11,826 bases of DNA from an uncultured Eubacteriales bacterium (GTDB lineage Bacteria; Bacillota; Clostridia; Oscillospirales; Ruminococcaceae). Of the stretch, positions 1-6,306 are shown piece after piece. The DNA lies in assembly GCA_959605275.1 (NCBI GenBank), contig CAUHFD010000070.1:1-11826 (forward strand). The letters are read 5' to 3'. The notes under the pieces were generated by a model. The model saw only the letters and a list, made by a program, of their open reading frames with translations, was not told where the DNA came from and did not search any database. The position numbers and the translations under genes are program-made. How positions within the stretch are numbered: the stretch's first letter is position 1; each line of letters opens with the position of its first letter.

Positions 1-18
1 TACGGCGGATAGCCGTTC

Positions 19-44
19 GAACAAATCAAATTTTTGATTTGTTC
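19..44. repeat. Perfect 12-bp inverted repeat at left edge
   Basis: Arms GAACAAATCAAA (19-30) and TTTGATTTGTTC (33-44) are exact reverse complements around a 2-bp loop. A short ACGGC/GCCGT pair (2-6 and 12-16) lies just to the left. There is no long T-run directly after either arm, so it is not a clear intrinsic terminator. It could be the end of a dispersed palindromic repeat, the end of a terminator for a gene outside the window, or an operator. I see no gene in 1-142. Confidence 0.6.
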
Positions 45-100
45 AGCAGACATTATTTATGATATCATAGTTTTAGATCGGATTCAACCTGTCTTGCAAT

Positions 101-144
101 AAAAAACTGCCGGCATTGCGTTTAAACAATGCCGGCAGTTTTTT
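101..144 (-). terminator. Intrinsic terminator after the deacetylase gene
   Basis: The GC-rich stem CTGCCGGCATTG/CAATGCCGGCAG has an 8-nt loop (119-126) and is flanked by an A-run on the left and a T-run on the right, so both strands end in U6. It overlaps the stop codon of the minus-strand deacetylase gene by about 2 bp. The symmetry would also stop plus-strand transcription. Confidence 0.9.
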
Positions 145-1123
145 ATTTTAAAGCCTGAAATTCAAAGCCCTTTGTTCTGACTCCGTCAATGAATCCCCCT
201 AAAATATTGGTATTAGTTTGGGACACAGCATGTAATAAATATACAGCACCTCCATGAACGGCATCTACTGTTTTCTTCAACGCCGCCGTTTCATCGGGTT
301 GATTTTTCGTATCCCAGTCCTTATATGCAAAACTCCAAAAAACAGACTGATATCCCAACTCTTTTGTCAATGCCAGTGTCTGTTCGGAATATTCTCCCAT
401 CGGAGGACGAAACAGTGTCATCGTATAGTTGAAGTTTTCCTTGATATAATCATGCAATTTAGTGATCTCTTCACTTGCTTTTTCCAGCGAAACAGTCGGC
501 ATAGAAGGATGGGTATAGCTGTGATTGCCGACAATGTGTCCTTCCGCGATCATGCGTTTGATCAAATCAGGATTTCTTTTCGCATAATCATAGGTAACAA
601 AAAACACTGCCGGTGCCTTTTTCTCTTTTAATACATCCAATATTTTAGAAGTATATCCGTTTTCGTAACCTTCATCAAAGGTCAAATAAACATTTTTGTT
701 GTTTTCCTTAATAAAGACAGCGTTATATTGACCATACTTTGATTGAAACGTATCGCAGGAAATCGGTCTGTTATCTTTATCCACCTGTGTTCCCTGTCCC
801 CAACCGTTTTTCTTATTACTCAGCTTTGCAATATCGGTATAATTCGGATTGAGCACGGCAGGTGCGGACACCTCCGGAATGACATCGCTGATAACAGCCG
901 AGATAACACTCTCCGCCTGACTGATCAAGGATTCTATTTTAGAATTTACGAGGGCTGAGCTTGTACCTTTTGAAACAGTCCGGCTGCTTGTGTCATCCTT
1001 ATCCACTACCTTTTTACAGGAAGACAAGGAAACTGTCAGCACACAAGTTAATATCAATAAGATTATTTTCTCTTTCATAGGAATCACGATATCGTCCTGA
1101 AACAATTGCGAGACGATAATCAT
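143..1123 (-). CDS. PdaA-like polysaccharide deacetylase lipoprotein
   Basis: Predicted membrane-anchored NodB-fold (CE4) deacetylase, nearest to B. subtilis PdaA, which de-N-acetylates muramic acid while muramic delta-lactam is made in spore cortex peptidoglycan. Numbered from the start at 1123, the deacetylase motifs are TFDEG (148-152), HSYTH with the metal histidines (201-205), RPPMG (239-243), DW (269-270) and YLLH (295-298). The context FDEGYENGYTSKILDVL, the NHSYTHP block and the YLLHAVSQTN segment resemble PdaA rather than chitin deacetylases. A hydrophobic segment ending in the lipobox LSSC (Cys36) indicates a lipoprotein, followed by a Ser/Thr-rich linker of about 60 residues. Start choice is open: ATG 1123 has the best RBS (AAAGGTGG, 3 nt away). 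GTG 1087 (AGGA, 7 nt away) or ATG 1078 would give a more normal short signal-peptide N-region, and ATG 1144 extends the frame further. The function is inferred from the family. Confidence 0.88.
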   Translation of the reverse strand: MIIVSQLFQDDIVIPMKEKIILLILTCVLTVSLSSCKKVVDKDDTSSRTVSKGTSSALVNSKIESLISQAESVISAVISDVIPEVSAPAVLNPNYTDIAKLSNKKNGWGQGTQVDKDNRPISCDTFQSKYGQYNAVFIKENNKNVYLTFDEGYENGYTSKILDVLKEKKAPAVFFVTYDYAKRNPDLIKRMIAEGHIVGNHSYTHPSMPTVSLEKASEEITKLHDYIKENFNYTMTLFRPPMGEYSEQTLALTKELGYQSVFWSFAYKDWDTKNQPDETAALKKTVDAVHGGAVYLLHAVSQTNTNILGGFIDGVRTKGFEFQALK

Positions 1124-1180
1124 AAACCACCTTTCTTCTCTCATTTAACCATATTACTTCCTTTTTATTGTGGCTCAGCT

Positions 1181-1209
1181 ATATTAATATATACATTTAT
1201 ATTATACAA
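1181..1209 (-). promoter_or_regulatory. Possible sigma-A promoter for the deacetylase gene
   Basis: On the minus strand TTGTAT (1204-1209) and TAATAT (1181-1186) are separated by exactly 17 bp. The -35 overlaps the T-run of the clpC terminator. The region is very AT-rich, so a chance match is possible. It would give a leader of about 50 nt to the 1123 start. No clear sigma-E, -F or -G element was seen. Confidence 0.35.
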
Positions 1210-1252
1210 AAAAGCTTTCTGCGTGTCTATAATAAACACGCAGAAAGCTTTT
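1208..1252 (-). terminator. Intrinsic terminator of the ctsR-clpC operon
   Basis: A 17-bp perfect stem (1210-1226 with 1236-1252) around a 9-nt loop, followed on the minus strand by a run of U. It begins about 9 bp beyond the clpC stop codon and closes the heat-shock operon. Confidence 0.9.
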
Positions 1253-1260
1253 ACAAATAT

Positions 1261-3708
1261 TTAGGATTCATTGAACGTAAATGCCCCGTCGGCAACAGAA
1301 AGCACCACCGTGTCCCCCGATTTCACTTTCCCGCTTAACAGAAATTCCGACAATTTATGCTCAATTTTGGTTGTGATTGCACGCCGCAGCGGACGAGCGC
1401 CGTAAACCGGCTCATATCCCTCGTTTGCGATCTCGGAAATCGCTTCTTCAGTCACGACCAGATTGATTCCCAATTGTTTTACGCGTTCAGTCAACTGCTC
1501 CAGCATTTTGGAAGCAATCAGCTTGATATCGTCTTCTGACAATTTTTGGAACACACTAATATCATCTATTCTGTTCAGGAACTCCGGTCTGAAATGCTTT
1601 TTCAGCTCATTCATCACATCGTTTTTAATTTCTTTATCATCCTTCATCGCGTTTTCGGAACTTCCGAAACCAAGATTTTTGGTTTCAGTAATCATCCGTG
1701 CGCCGATATTGGAGGTCATGATAATCACGGCATTTCGAAAATCCACCCGTCTGCCCTGCGCATCGGTGAGAATACCATCTTCCAAAATCTGCAGCAAGAT
1801 GTTGAACACATCCGGATGCGCCTTTTCAATTTCATCAAACAGTACGACGGAATAAGGATTTCTGCGGATTTTCTCGGTCAGCTGACCGCCCTCGTCATAT
1901 CCGACATATCCGGGAGGAGAGCCAACCATTCTGGATACCGTATGTTTTTCCATATATTCAGACATATCCAGCCGAATCATATTATTTTCATTACCGAACA
2001 ATGCTTCCGCTAAGGCTTTGCACAACTCTGTTTTGCCGACACCGGTAGGACCTAAAAAGATAAACGAACCAATCGGACGTTTCGGATCTTTTAATCCTAC
2101 TCTGCCCCGGCGTATTGCTTTTGCAACTGCCTCAACCGCTTCATTTTGACCCACTACCCGCTTATGAAGAATATCTTCCATATGCAGCAACCGGTCGCTT
2201 TCCTGCTCTGTCAGTTGTTTTACCGGCACCCCTGTCCAGATGGATACAATCTCGGCTATCTCTTCGGCAGTCACCTCTCCGCTGTTGCGGGCATTGGTTT
2301 CCTGCCATTGCTGCCTTGCTTTCTCATATTCCTCATTTAATGATTTCTCTTCATCACGGATCTTAGCGGCAGCTTCAAAATCCTGCGCATTTACTGCAGC
2401 AGCTTTTTCTTCGCCTGCCTTCTTGATTTTATCTTCCAGCTCTTTTAAATCCGGCGGAGCAGTAAAGGCTTTCATGCGCACCCTGGAAGCCGCCTCATCA
2501 ATCAAATCAATCGCCTTGTCCGGCAGATAACGGTCGGTAATATAGCGTGATGAAAGCTGCACAGCGGCACGAATTGCTTCATCGGAAATTTTTATTTTGT
2601 GGTGCGCCTCATATTTGTCACGCAGCCCGAACAAAATTTTAGTGGCATCTTCTTCATTGGGTTCAGCCACCATAACCGGTTGAAAACGCCGTTCCAATGC
2701 GGCATCTTTTTCAATATGCTTGCGATATTCTTCAATCGTAGTTGCACCGATAATCTGGATTTCTCCTCTTGCTAATTGGGGTTTTAAAATATTGGCAGCA
2801 TCGACTGCACCTTCTGCGGCGCCGGCACCGATGATCGTATGAAGCTCATCAATAAAAAGAATAATATTTCCGGATTTTGCTACCTCATCAATGGCGCCCT
2901 TGATTCGTTCCTCAAAGTCACCCCGATATTTTGCTCCTGCCAGCATTGCAGTTAAATCCAAAGAGAAAATCTTTTTATTTTTCAACGTTTCCGGCACTTC
3001 ACCGGTCACAATCTTTTGCGCCAATCCTTCTGCAATAGCGGTTTTTCCGACACCCGGCTCACCAATCAAGCAAGGATTATTTTTGGTCCTTCTTGATAAA
3101 ATCTGGATAACCCGCTCAATTTCCTGCTGTCTGCCGATCACGGGATCAATTTTATTATTTTTAGCAAGCTCGGTCAAATCCCTGCCGTATTTCGACAAAG
3201 CTCCGGTTCCGGCATCTCCGCTTCCGCTTCTGCCCTGCGGAGAGTCAAATTCCGCATTGCTTTCTCTGGAATCACCGATTTCGTTCACACATTCTGTATA
3301 CAAGTCTTTGGTATTGACATTCAGCTCACGCATAAACAAAACACCATAGCTGTCCTGCTCCTTGAGCATCGCCATCAAAATATGCTCAGTTCCGACATAA
3401 GAGTGCCCTAAACGCCGCGATTCAGCAATTGCCATCTCCAATATCCGCTTTGTGCGCGGAGTAAAATCAGCCGGTGTAACATGAGACGGAACCCCTTTTC
3501 CGATTGTTGTTTCCAATTTTTCTTCTACGATCTCTTTTGTAACATTTTTCTTTGCCAACAACGTTGCCGCCACACCGGAGCCCTCGGCTACCAATCCGAA
3601 TAAAATATGTTCACTGCCGATATAAGTGTGCCCCAGCTGCGAAGCAACCGCAATGGCAAGATTCAAGGCTTTATTTGCTTTTTCGGTAAATCCGTCAAAC
3701 AAAAACAT
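1261..3708 (-). CDS. clpC: ATP-dependent Clp protease ATP-binding subunit ClpC
   Basis: Hexameric class I AAA+ unfoldase of the cytoplasm that recognises arginine-phosphorylated and adaptor-delivered proteins and feeds them to ClpP. In the 815-residue product (start at 3708) two Clp N repeats occupy about 1-65 and 80-140. AAA1 has GEPGVGKT (216-223) and the Walker B FIDE (285-288). A short M-domain/UVR-like coiled coil (about 423-458) separates ClpC from ClpB, which has a long M-domain. AAA2 has GPTGVGKT (553-560), LFDE (623-626) and the GARPLRR sensor 2 (770-776). The tripeptide LGF (679-681) sits where the ClpP-docking loop of ClpC proteins lies. All catalytic residues appear intact. Start 3708 (MFLFDGFTEKA) matches family N-termini and has GGTGAT 4 nt upstream. 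An in-frame ATG at 3720 abuts its AAGGG and would be poorly spaced. It is the last gene of the operon, 40 bp after mcsB. Confidence 0.97.
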   Translation of the reverse strand: MFLFDGFTEKANKALNLAIAVASQLGHTYIGSEHILFGLVAEGSGVAATLLAKKNVTKEIVEEKLETTIGKGVPSHVTPADFTPRTKRILEMAIAESRRLGHSYVGTEHILMAMLKEQDSYGVLFMRELNVNTKDLYTECVNEIGDSRESNAEFDSPQGRSGSGDAGTGALSKYGRDLTELAKNNKIDPVIGRQQEIERVIQILSRRTKNNPCLIGEPGVGKTAIAEGLAQKIVTGEVPETLKNKKIFSLDLTAMLAGAKYRGDFEERIKGAIDEVAKSGNIILFIDELHTIIGAGAAEGAVDAANILKPQLARGEIQIIGATTIEEYRKHIEKDAALERRFQPVMVAEPNEEDATKILFGLRDKYEAHHKIKISDEAIRAAVQLSSRYITDRYLPDKAIDLIDEAASRVRMKAFTAPPDLKELEDKIKKAGEEKAAAVNAQDFEAAAKIRDEEKSLNEEYEKARQQWQETNARNSGEVTAEEIAEIVSIWTGVPVKQLTEQESDRLLHMEDILHKRVVGQNEAVEAVAKAIRRGRVGLKDPKRPIGSFIFLGPTGVGKTELCKALAEALFGNENNMIRLDMSEYMEKHTVSRMVGSPPGYVGYDEGGQLTEKIRRNPYSVVLFDEIEKAHPDVFNILLQILEDGILTDAQGRRVDFRNAVIIMTSNIGARMITETKNLGFGSSENAMKDDKEIKNDVMNELKKHFRPEFLNRIDDISVFQKLSEDDIKLIASKMLEQLTERVKQLGINLVVTEEAISEIANEGYEPVYGARPLRRAITTKIEHKLSEFLLSGKVKSGDTVVLSVADGAFTFNES

Positions 3709-3748
3709 AATAATCACCATCCCTTATCGATTTTGATATGTTACCATA

Positions 3749-4774
3749 TTACAATATTTCCTGTATAATTTTTGCACGAATGCTGTCTCTTTTCTCCGGA
3801 GGCAAATCTTCTTTTGCGTTTTGAGAGATTGTCGCGCTGCCGATCTGTGACAATAAATAATTAAGCTTTTGCGTTGTCACATGTTCTGCGATGTCAGGAG
3901 CCAGTACCTTTTCAGAGATTCCGATTCTTACATAAGACATCAAATCAAAAAATTCTTCGGAAGAAATCAGCTTCGCATATTTTAAAATTCCATAGCACCG
4001 ATAAATCTGATCAACAAATTTTTCAGACTTTACCAACGCTTTGCGAGCTTCCCTCTCTTTTTCAATAATTTGAATGGTGATCTCATGTAAATTCTTGACC
4101 GCCTGTTCCTCTGAAATACCCAAAGTAATCTGATTAGACAGCTGATAAATGGATCCCATTGCTTTTGATCCCTCGCCGTATGTTCCGCGAAGCGTCAAAC
4201 CCAGTTTGGATATTGTCCCAGACATTTTATTCAACGCGCCCGCTTTTTCCAGAGCCGGAATATGCAGCATCACCGATGCGCGAAGTCCGGTTCCCAAATT
4301 ACTTGGGCAGGCTGTCAAAAAGCCCAACTGATCATCAAACGCATAATCCAGACTTTCATCCAGCACGTCATCAATTTTATTTGCAATATCCAACGCATGC
4401 TCCAAATCCAATCCGGAGGCTAAAACCTGAACCCGAAGGTGATCCTCCTCGTTTACCATAATACTGACAGAATCATCCTTCGACAACGCTAACATTGCAT
4501 TTTTATTTTCCAAAAAGTCGGGACTGACAATATGATTTTCCACCATGGACAATCCTTCATTTGGGCTTAATTGTCCCACATCCATGAATTGCAAACCATT
4601 GTCACCCAAATTAATCTTTTCCAATGCATTTTTTATTTCTGTTTTTAACTGTTTTTCCTGTTCCTGCGTTAAACGACCGCAAAATGGATAGTTGACTAAA
4701 TTCCTTGCCAATCGGATTCGGGAACTGATCACAATATCAGAATGATCCCCCACTGTTTCAAACCATTTAATCAT
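3749..4774 (-). CDS. mcsB: Protein arginine kinase McsB
   Basis: Phosphagen-kinase-fold enzyme that phosphorylates arginine side chains using ATP. It inactivates CtsR and tags misfolded proteins for ClpCP. The 341-residue product has SSRIRLARN (17-25) in the nucleotide-binding region, the acidic segment MVNEEDHLR (about 106-114), the phosphagen-kinase signature CPSNLGTG (156-163) and RGTYGEGSKA (196-205). Near the C-terminus RDSIRA (329-334) fits the RDxxRA phospho-arginine docking motif linked to allosteric activation in Bacillus and Geobacillus McsB. Start 4774 is preceded by AAAGGAG at good spacing. The frame stays open 20 codons further upstream, but that stretch encodes part of mcsA in another frame and is not conserved-looking. 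The start overlaps the mcsA stop by 8 bp, so translation is probably coupled. Confidence 0.97.
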   Translation of the reverse strand: MIKWFETVGDHSDIVISSRIRLARNLVNYPFCGRLTQEQEKQLKTEIKNALEKINLGDNGLQFMDVGQLSPNEGLSMVENHIVSPDFLENKNAMLALSKDDSVSIMVNEEDHLRVQVLASGLDLEHALDIANKIDDVLDESLDYAFDDQLGFLTACPSNLGTGLRASVMLHIPALEKAGALNKMSGTISKLGLTLRGTYGEGSKAMGSIYQLSNQITLGISEEQAVKNLHEITIQIIEKEREARKALVKSEKFVDQIYRCYGILKYAKLISSEEFFDLMSYVRIGISEKVLAPDIAEHVTTQKLNYLLSQIGSATISQNAKEDLPPEKRDSIRAKIIQEIL

Positions 4775-5288
4775 GATTTTCAGCTCCTTTCTCCAACTCT
4801 CGGATTTCATCACGATATTTCGCCGCATTCTCAAAATCCTGCGTGCGTATCGCTTCTTCCAATTTTTTCTTTAAACTGCTTAAATGTGCTTTTTGTCTTG
4901 CTGCTTCGCCTGCCGAACGCGGCAGTTTTCCCTGATGATATACTTTGCCGTGCAGCTGCTCAATCGTCGGAATCAACTCATTTCGGAAAGTAGTATAACA
5001 TCTGGAACAGCCGATCTTACCACTGTTTATTATGGTTCTTAAATCGCTGTGGCATTCGGGGCAAACTGTATTTTCTTGTGCAGGTAGCGAAGATGATGAA
5101 AAATTACCTAACAATCCGGCAAATACGTCCCCGATATTAAAATTAAACCCGCCGAACCCATGAAACATTTGAGCCAAGCCCATCTCTTCGGCACAGTCAG
5201 AACAAACATTCATCTCGATGGTTTTACCGTTAATCGTTTGTTTGTAATGTGTTGTTGCTTCTCTTTTTCCGCATTTAGAACATAACAT
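4767..5288 (-). CDS. mcsA: McsA, zinc-binding activator of McsB
   Basis: Cytoplasmic partner that activates McsB and modulates CtsR. The 173-residue product begins MLCSKCG. Four CxxC pairs are visible: C3/C6, C29/C32, C76/C79 and C94/C97, enough for two treble-clef-like zinc sites. The C-terminal 35 residues or so (about 132-167) form a UVR domain (KKKLEEAIRTQDFENAAKYRD) like those in UvrB/UvrC and the ClpC middle domain. The glycine/phenylalanine-rich stretch 42-63 between the zinc sites looks flexible. Start 5288 is preferred because the first zinc-ligand cysteine follows at once and a GGTGAT-containing RBS precedes it. An in-frame start at 5321 lacks a comparable site. The 39-bp gap after ctsR holds the RBS, and the 3' end carries the RBS of mcsB. 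Confidence 0.95.
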   Translation of the reverse strand: MLCSKCGKREATTHYKQTINGKTIEMNVCSDCAEEMGLAQMFHGFGGFNFNIGDVFAGLLGNFSSSSLPAQENTVCPECHSDLRTIINSGKIGCSRCYTTFRNELIPTIEQLHGKVYHQGKLPRSAGEAARQKAHLSSLKKKLEEAIRTQDFENAAKYRDEIRELEKGAENHD

Positions 5289-5327
5289 AACAATCACCAT
5301 TCCTTTTTTCTGATAACGCAACGTTAT

Positions 5328-5777
5328 TTACATTAAATTTAATAAAACAGATTTAAAAATCCTTGCACGAATCATATTTCGTGTTTGAGGTTCTAAATCT
5401 TTTAATACATGCTCCGAAAGCGCAGATAAAATAATTTTTGCCTCTTTCGGAAGAATCAATCCATCGGAGCATAAATTCTGTAAAATAATTCGCACAGAAT
5501 TTTCGTCAATACTGTTGCCGATGGAATTAATAATATGCATAAACACCTGCTTTTCCGAATGCTGTGTCCGAACGATACGAATAAATCCTCCGCCGCCCCG
5601 TTTGCTCTCAATAATATACCCTTGTTCCGGTGTAAACCGCGATGTAATTACATAGTTGATCTGGCTGGGTACACATCCGATTTTACTGGCAAACTCGTTA
5701 CGGTTAATTCTTGCAGTACCGTCATGTTCATCCAACATCTCCTGAATTGCCTGTGCAATGACATCTGTGATGTTCAT
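5328..5777 (-). CDS. ctsR: CtsR, class III heat-shock repressor
   Basis: Dimeric winged helix-turn-helix repressor of clp genes that also represses its own operon. The 149-residue product has the HTH at about 24-46 (FASKIGCVPSQINYVITSRF) and the wing with the tetraglycine loop RGGGGFIRI (60-68). That loop is the reported intrinsic heat sensor in B. subtilis, and the arginine directly before it is a reported McsB phosphorylation target. The C-terminal half (about 80-149) corresponds to the McsB/Clp-interacting dimerisation domain. The start has AAAAGGA about 11 nt upstream. It is the first gene of the operon, and its promoter is surrounded by matching CtsR operator heptads at 5825-5895. Confidence 0.96.
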   Translation of the reverse strand: MNITDVIAQAIQEMLDEHDGTARINRNEFASKIGCVPSQINYVITSRFTPEQGYIIESKRGGGGFIRIVRTQHSEKQVFMHIINSIGNSIDENSVRIILQNLCSDGLILPKEAKIILSALSEHVLKDLEPQTRNMIRARIFKSVLLNLM

Positions 5778-5824
5778 TTTATCATCATTCCTTTTCTAAG
5801 CACCTGGATCTATTTCTGTTTGTC

Positions 5825-5848
5825 TTTGACTATCTTTGACCTTTGACT
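5825..5848 (-). promoter_or_regulatory. CtsR operator, three tandem heptads
   Basis: On the minus strand the region reads three copies of RGTCAAA (plus-strand 5842-5848, 5835-5841, 5825-5831). The last two are separated by GAT, giving an exact match to the CtsR consensus RGTCAAA-NAN-RGTCAAA. The first copy abuts the second without a spacer. The site covers the expected transcription start (about 5844) of the ctsR promoter, so bound CtsR would block initiation. Confidence 0.9.
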
Positions 5849-5850
5849 CT

Positions 5851-5878
5851 ATTATACTATAAAGTCAGACAAAGTCAA
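5851..5878 (-). promoter_or_regulatory. Sigma-A promoter of the ctsR operon
   Basis: On the minus strand TTGACT (5873-5878) and a perfect TATAAT (5851-5856) are 16 bp apart. The -35 lies inside a CtsR-like heptad of the upstream cluster. The leader to the ctsR ATG is about 67 nt. No CIRCE (HrcA) element was seen here. Confidence 0.85.
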
Positions 5879-5895
5879 AGTCAGTTAAAGTCAAA
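5863..5895 (+). promoter_or_regulatory. Upstream CtsR-like heptad cluster, inverted orientation
   Basis: Heptads AGTCAGA (5863-5869), AGTCAAA (5873-5879), AGTTAAA (5883-5889) and AGTCAAA (5889-5895) read on the plus strand, opposite to the downstream operator. The first three starts are 10 bp apart, about one helical turn. The first pair with spacer CAA fits the NAN rule with one base off the heptad consensus. The cluster covers the -35 of the ctsR promoter. CtsR binding here is inferred from sequence only. Confidence 0.6.
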
Positions 5896-6112
5896 TAAAT
5901 CATGTTAGTTGTCAAAAAATTAATTTATCTCTTAATTTCTGCTGTTTTCTCACTATTTCTTGATTTTTTATATTTTTTTCAAATTCGGAATTCTATCTTA
6001 TTTCATTTTCCGGTAACCGTTTTCTGATTTTTGGCATAAGATAGGATGTAATCAGGAAAAGCAAACCTGTTACAAATCATTTTGCTTATCCAATATTAAG
6101 GAGGATTTTACT
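5896..6112. other. Gene-free AT-rich stretch upstream of the micro-protein
   Basis: No convincing coding frame is visible. The left part is rich in T-runs. A 9-bp inverted repeat CTATCTTAT (5993-6001) / ATAAGATAG (6036-6044) spans 34 bp and overlaps a possible sporulation promoter. A weaker 7-bp pair AAGCAAA (6059-6065) / TTTGCTT (6081-6087) lies in the expected leader. The stretch ends in the strong RBS of the micro-protein gene. Confidence 0.5.
6016..6043 (+). promoter_or_regulatory. Possible late-sporulation (sigma-K/sigma-E type) promoter
   Basis: CATAAGATA (6035-6043) matches the mother-cell sigma -10 pattern CATAnnnTA, and an AC dinucleotide (6016-6017) lies 17 bp upstream, as in sigma-K promoters as I recall the consensus. 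Transcription would start near 6050, giving a leader of about 60 nt to the micro-protein. No good TTGACA/TATAAT pair was found closer. The motif is short, so chance cannot be excluded. Confidence 0.4.
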
Positions 6113-6238
6113 ATGGGTTGTGGTAACTTTTTCGGCGGAAATTGCACATGGATACTTATTCTGATCCTAGTGTTTGTATGCTGCTGTGGCAACGGATGCG
6201 GCAATGCGCTTAATAATGATTGCGGTTGCGGCTGCTAA
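6113..6238 (+). CDS. Cys/Gly-rich membrane-type micro-protein (41 aa)
   Basis: A 41-residue product starting MGCGNFFGGNCTW, followed by a hydrophobic segment ILILILVFV (14-22), then CCCGNGCGN and a tail ending DCGCGC. It has ten cysteines and about as many glycines. The start is certain: AAGGAGG (6098-6104) lies 8 nt upstream, and a strong terminator follows the stop within 10 bp. This layout (short N-term, W plus aliphatic stretch, Cys-Gly-Asn tail) resembles small clostridial proteins annotated as 'chorion class high-cysteine protein' and, more loosely, the YjcZ family of sporulation micro-proteins. The function is unknown. The spaced cysteines suggest metal binding or disulfide cross-linking in a spore coat or membrane, which is inference. 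The possible sigma-K-type promoter fits that idea. Confidence 0.75.
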   Translation: MGCGNFFGGNCTWILILILVFVCCCGNGCGNALNNDCGCGC

Positions 6239-6244
6239 AAGATC

Positions 6245-6296
6245 CGAATAAAAAATAACCGACCGGTAAAATTACCGGTCGGTTATTTTTTATTCG
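6245..6296. terminator. 25-bp perfect bidirectional terminator
   Basis: Arms 6245-6269 and 6272-6296 are exact reverse complements around a 2-nt AA loop, with a GC-rich core ACCGACCGGT and A-run/T-run flanks on both sides. It ends the plus-strand micro-protein gene (stop at 6238) and the convergent minus-strand unit (last stop at 6307). Confidence 0.93.
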
Positions 6297-6306
6297 ATGA
6301 AAGACA

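Noticed and set aside
254..958. Plus-strand open frames within the deacetylase gene
   Set aside because: They are antisense to a gene with clear catalytic motifs, have no good RBS and show atypical composition.
1357..3349. Several plus-strand open frames of 60-155 codons across clpC
   Set aside because: They are antisense shadows of a highly conserved gene, with no RBS and low-complexity Ser/Leu-rich products.
5821..5895. Short repeated units resembling a CRISPR array or VNTR
   Set aside because: The repeats are 7-10 bp, fit CtsR heptads, flank the ctsR promoter and have no spacers.
5778..5900. HrcA CIRCE element in front of the heat-shock operon
   Set aside because: No TTAGCACTC-N9-GAGTGCTAA pattern is visible, and CtsR sites explain the control.
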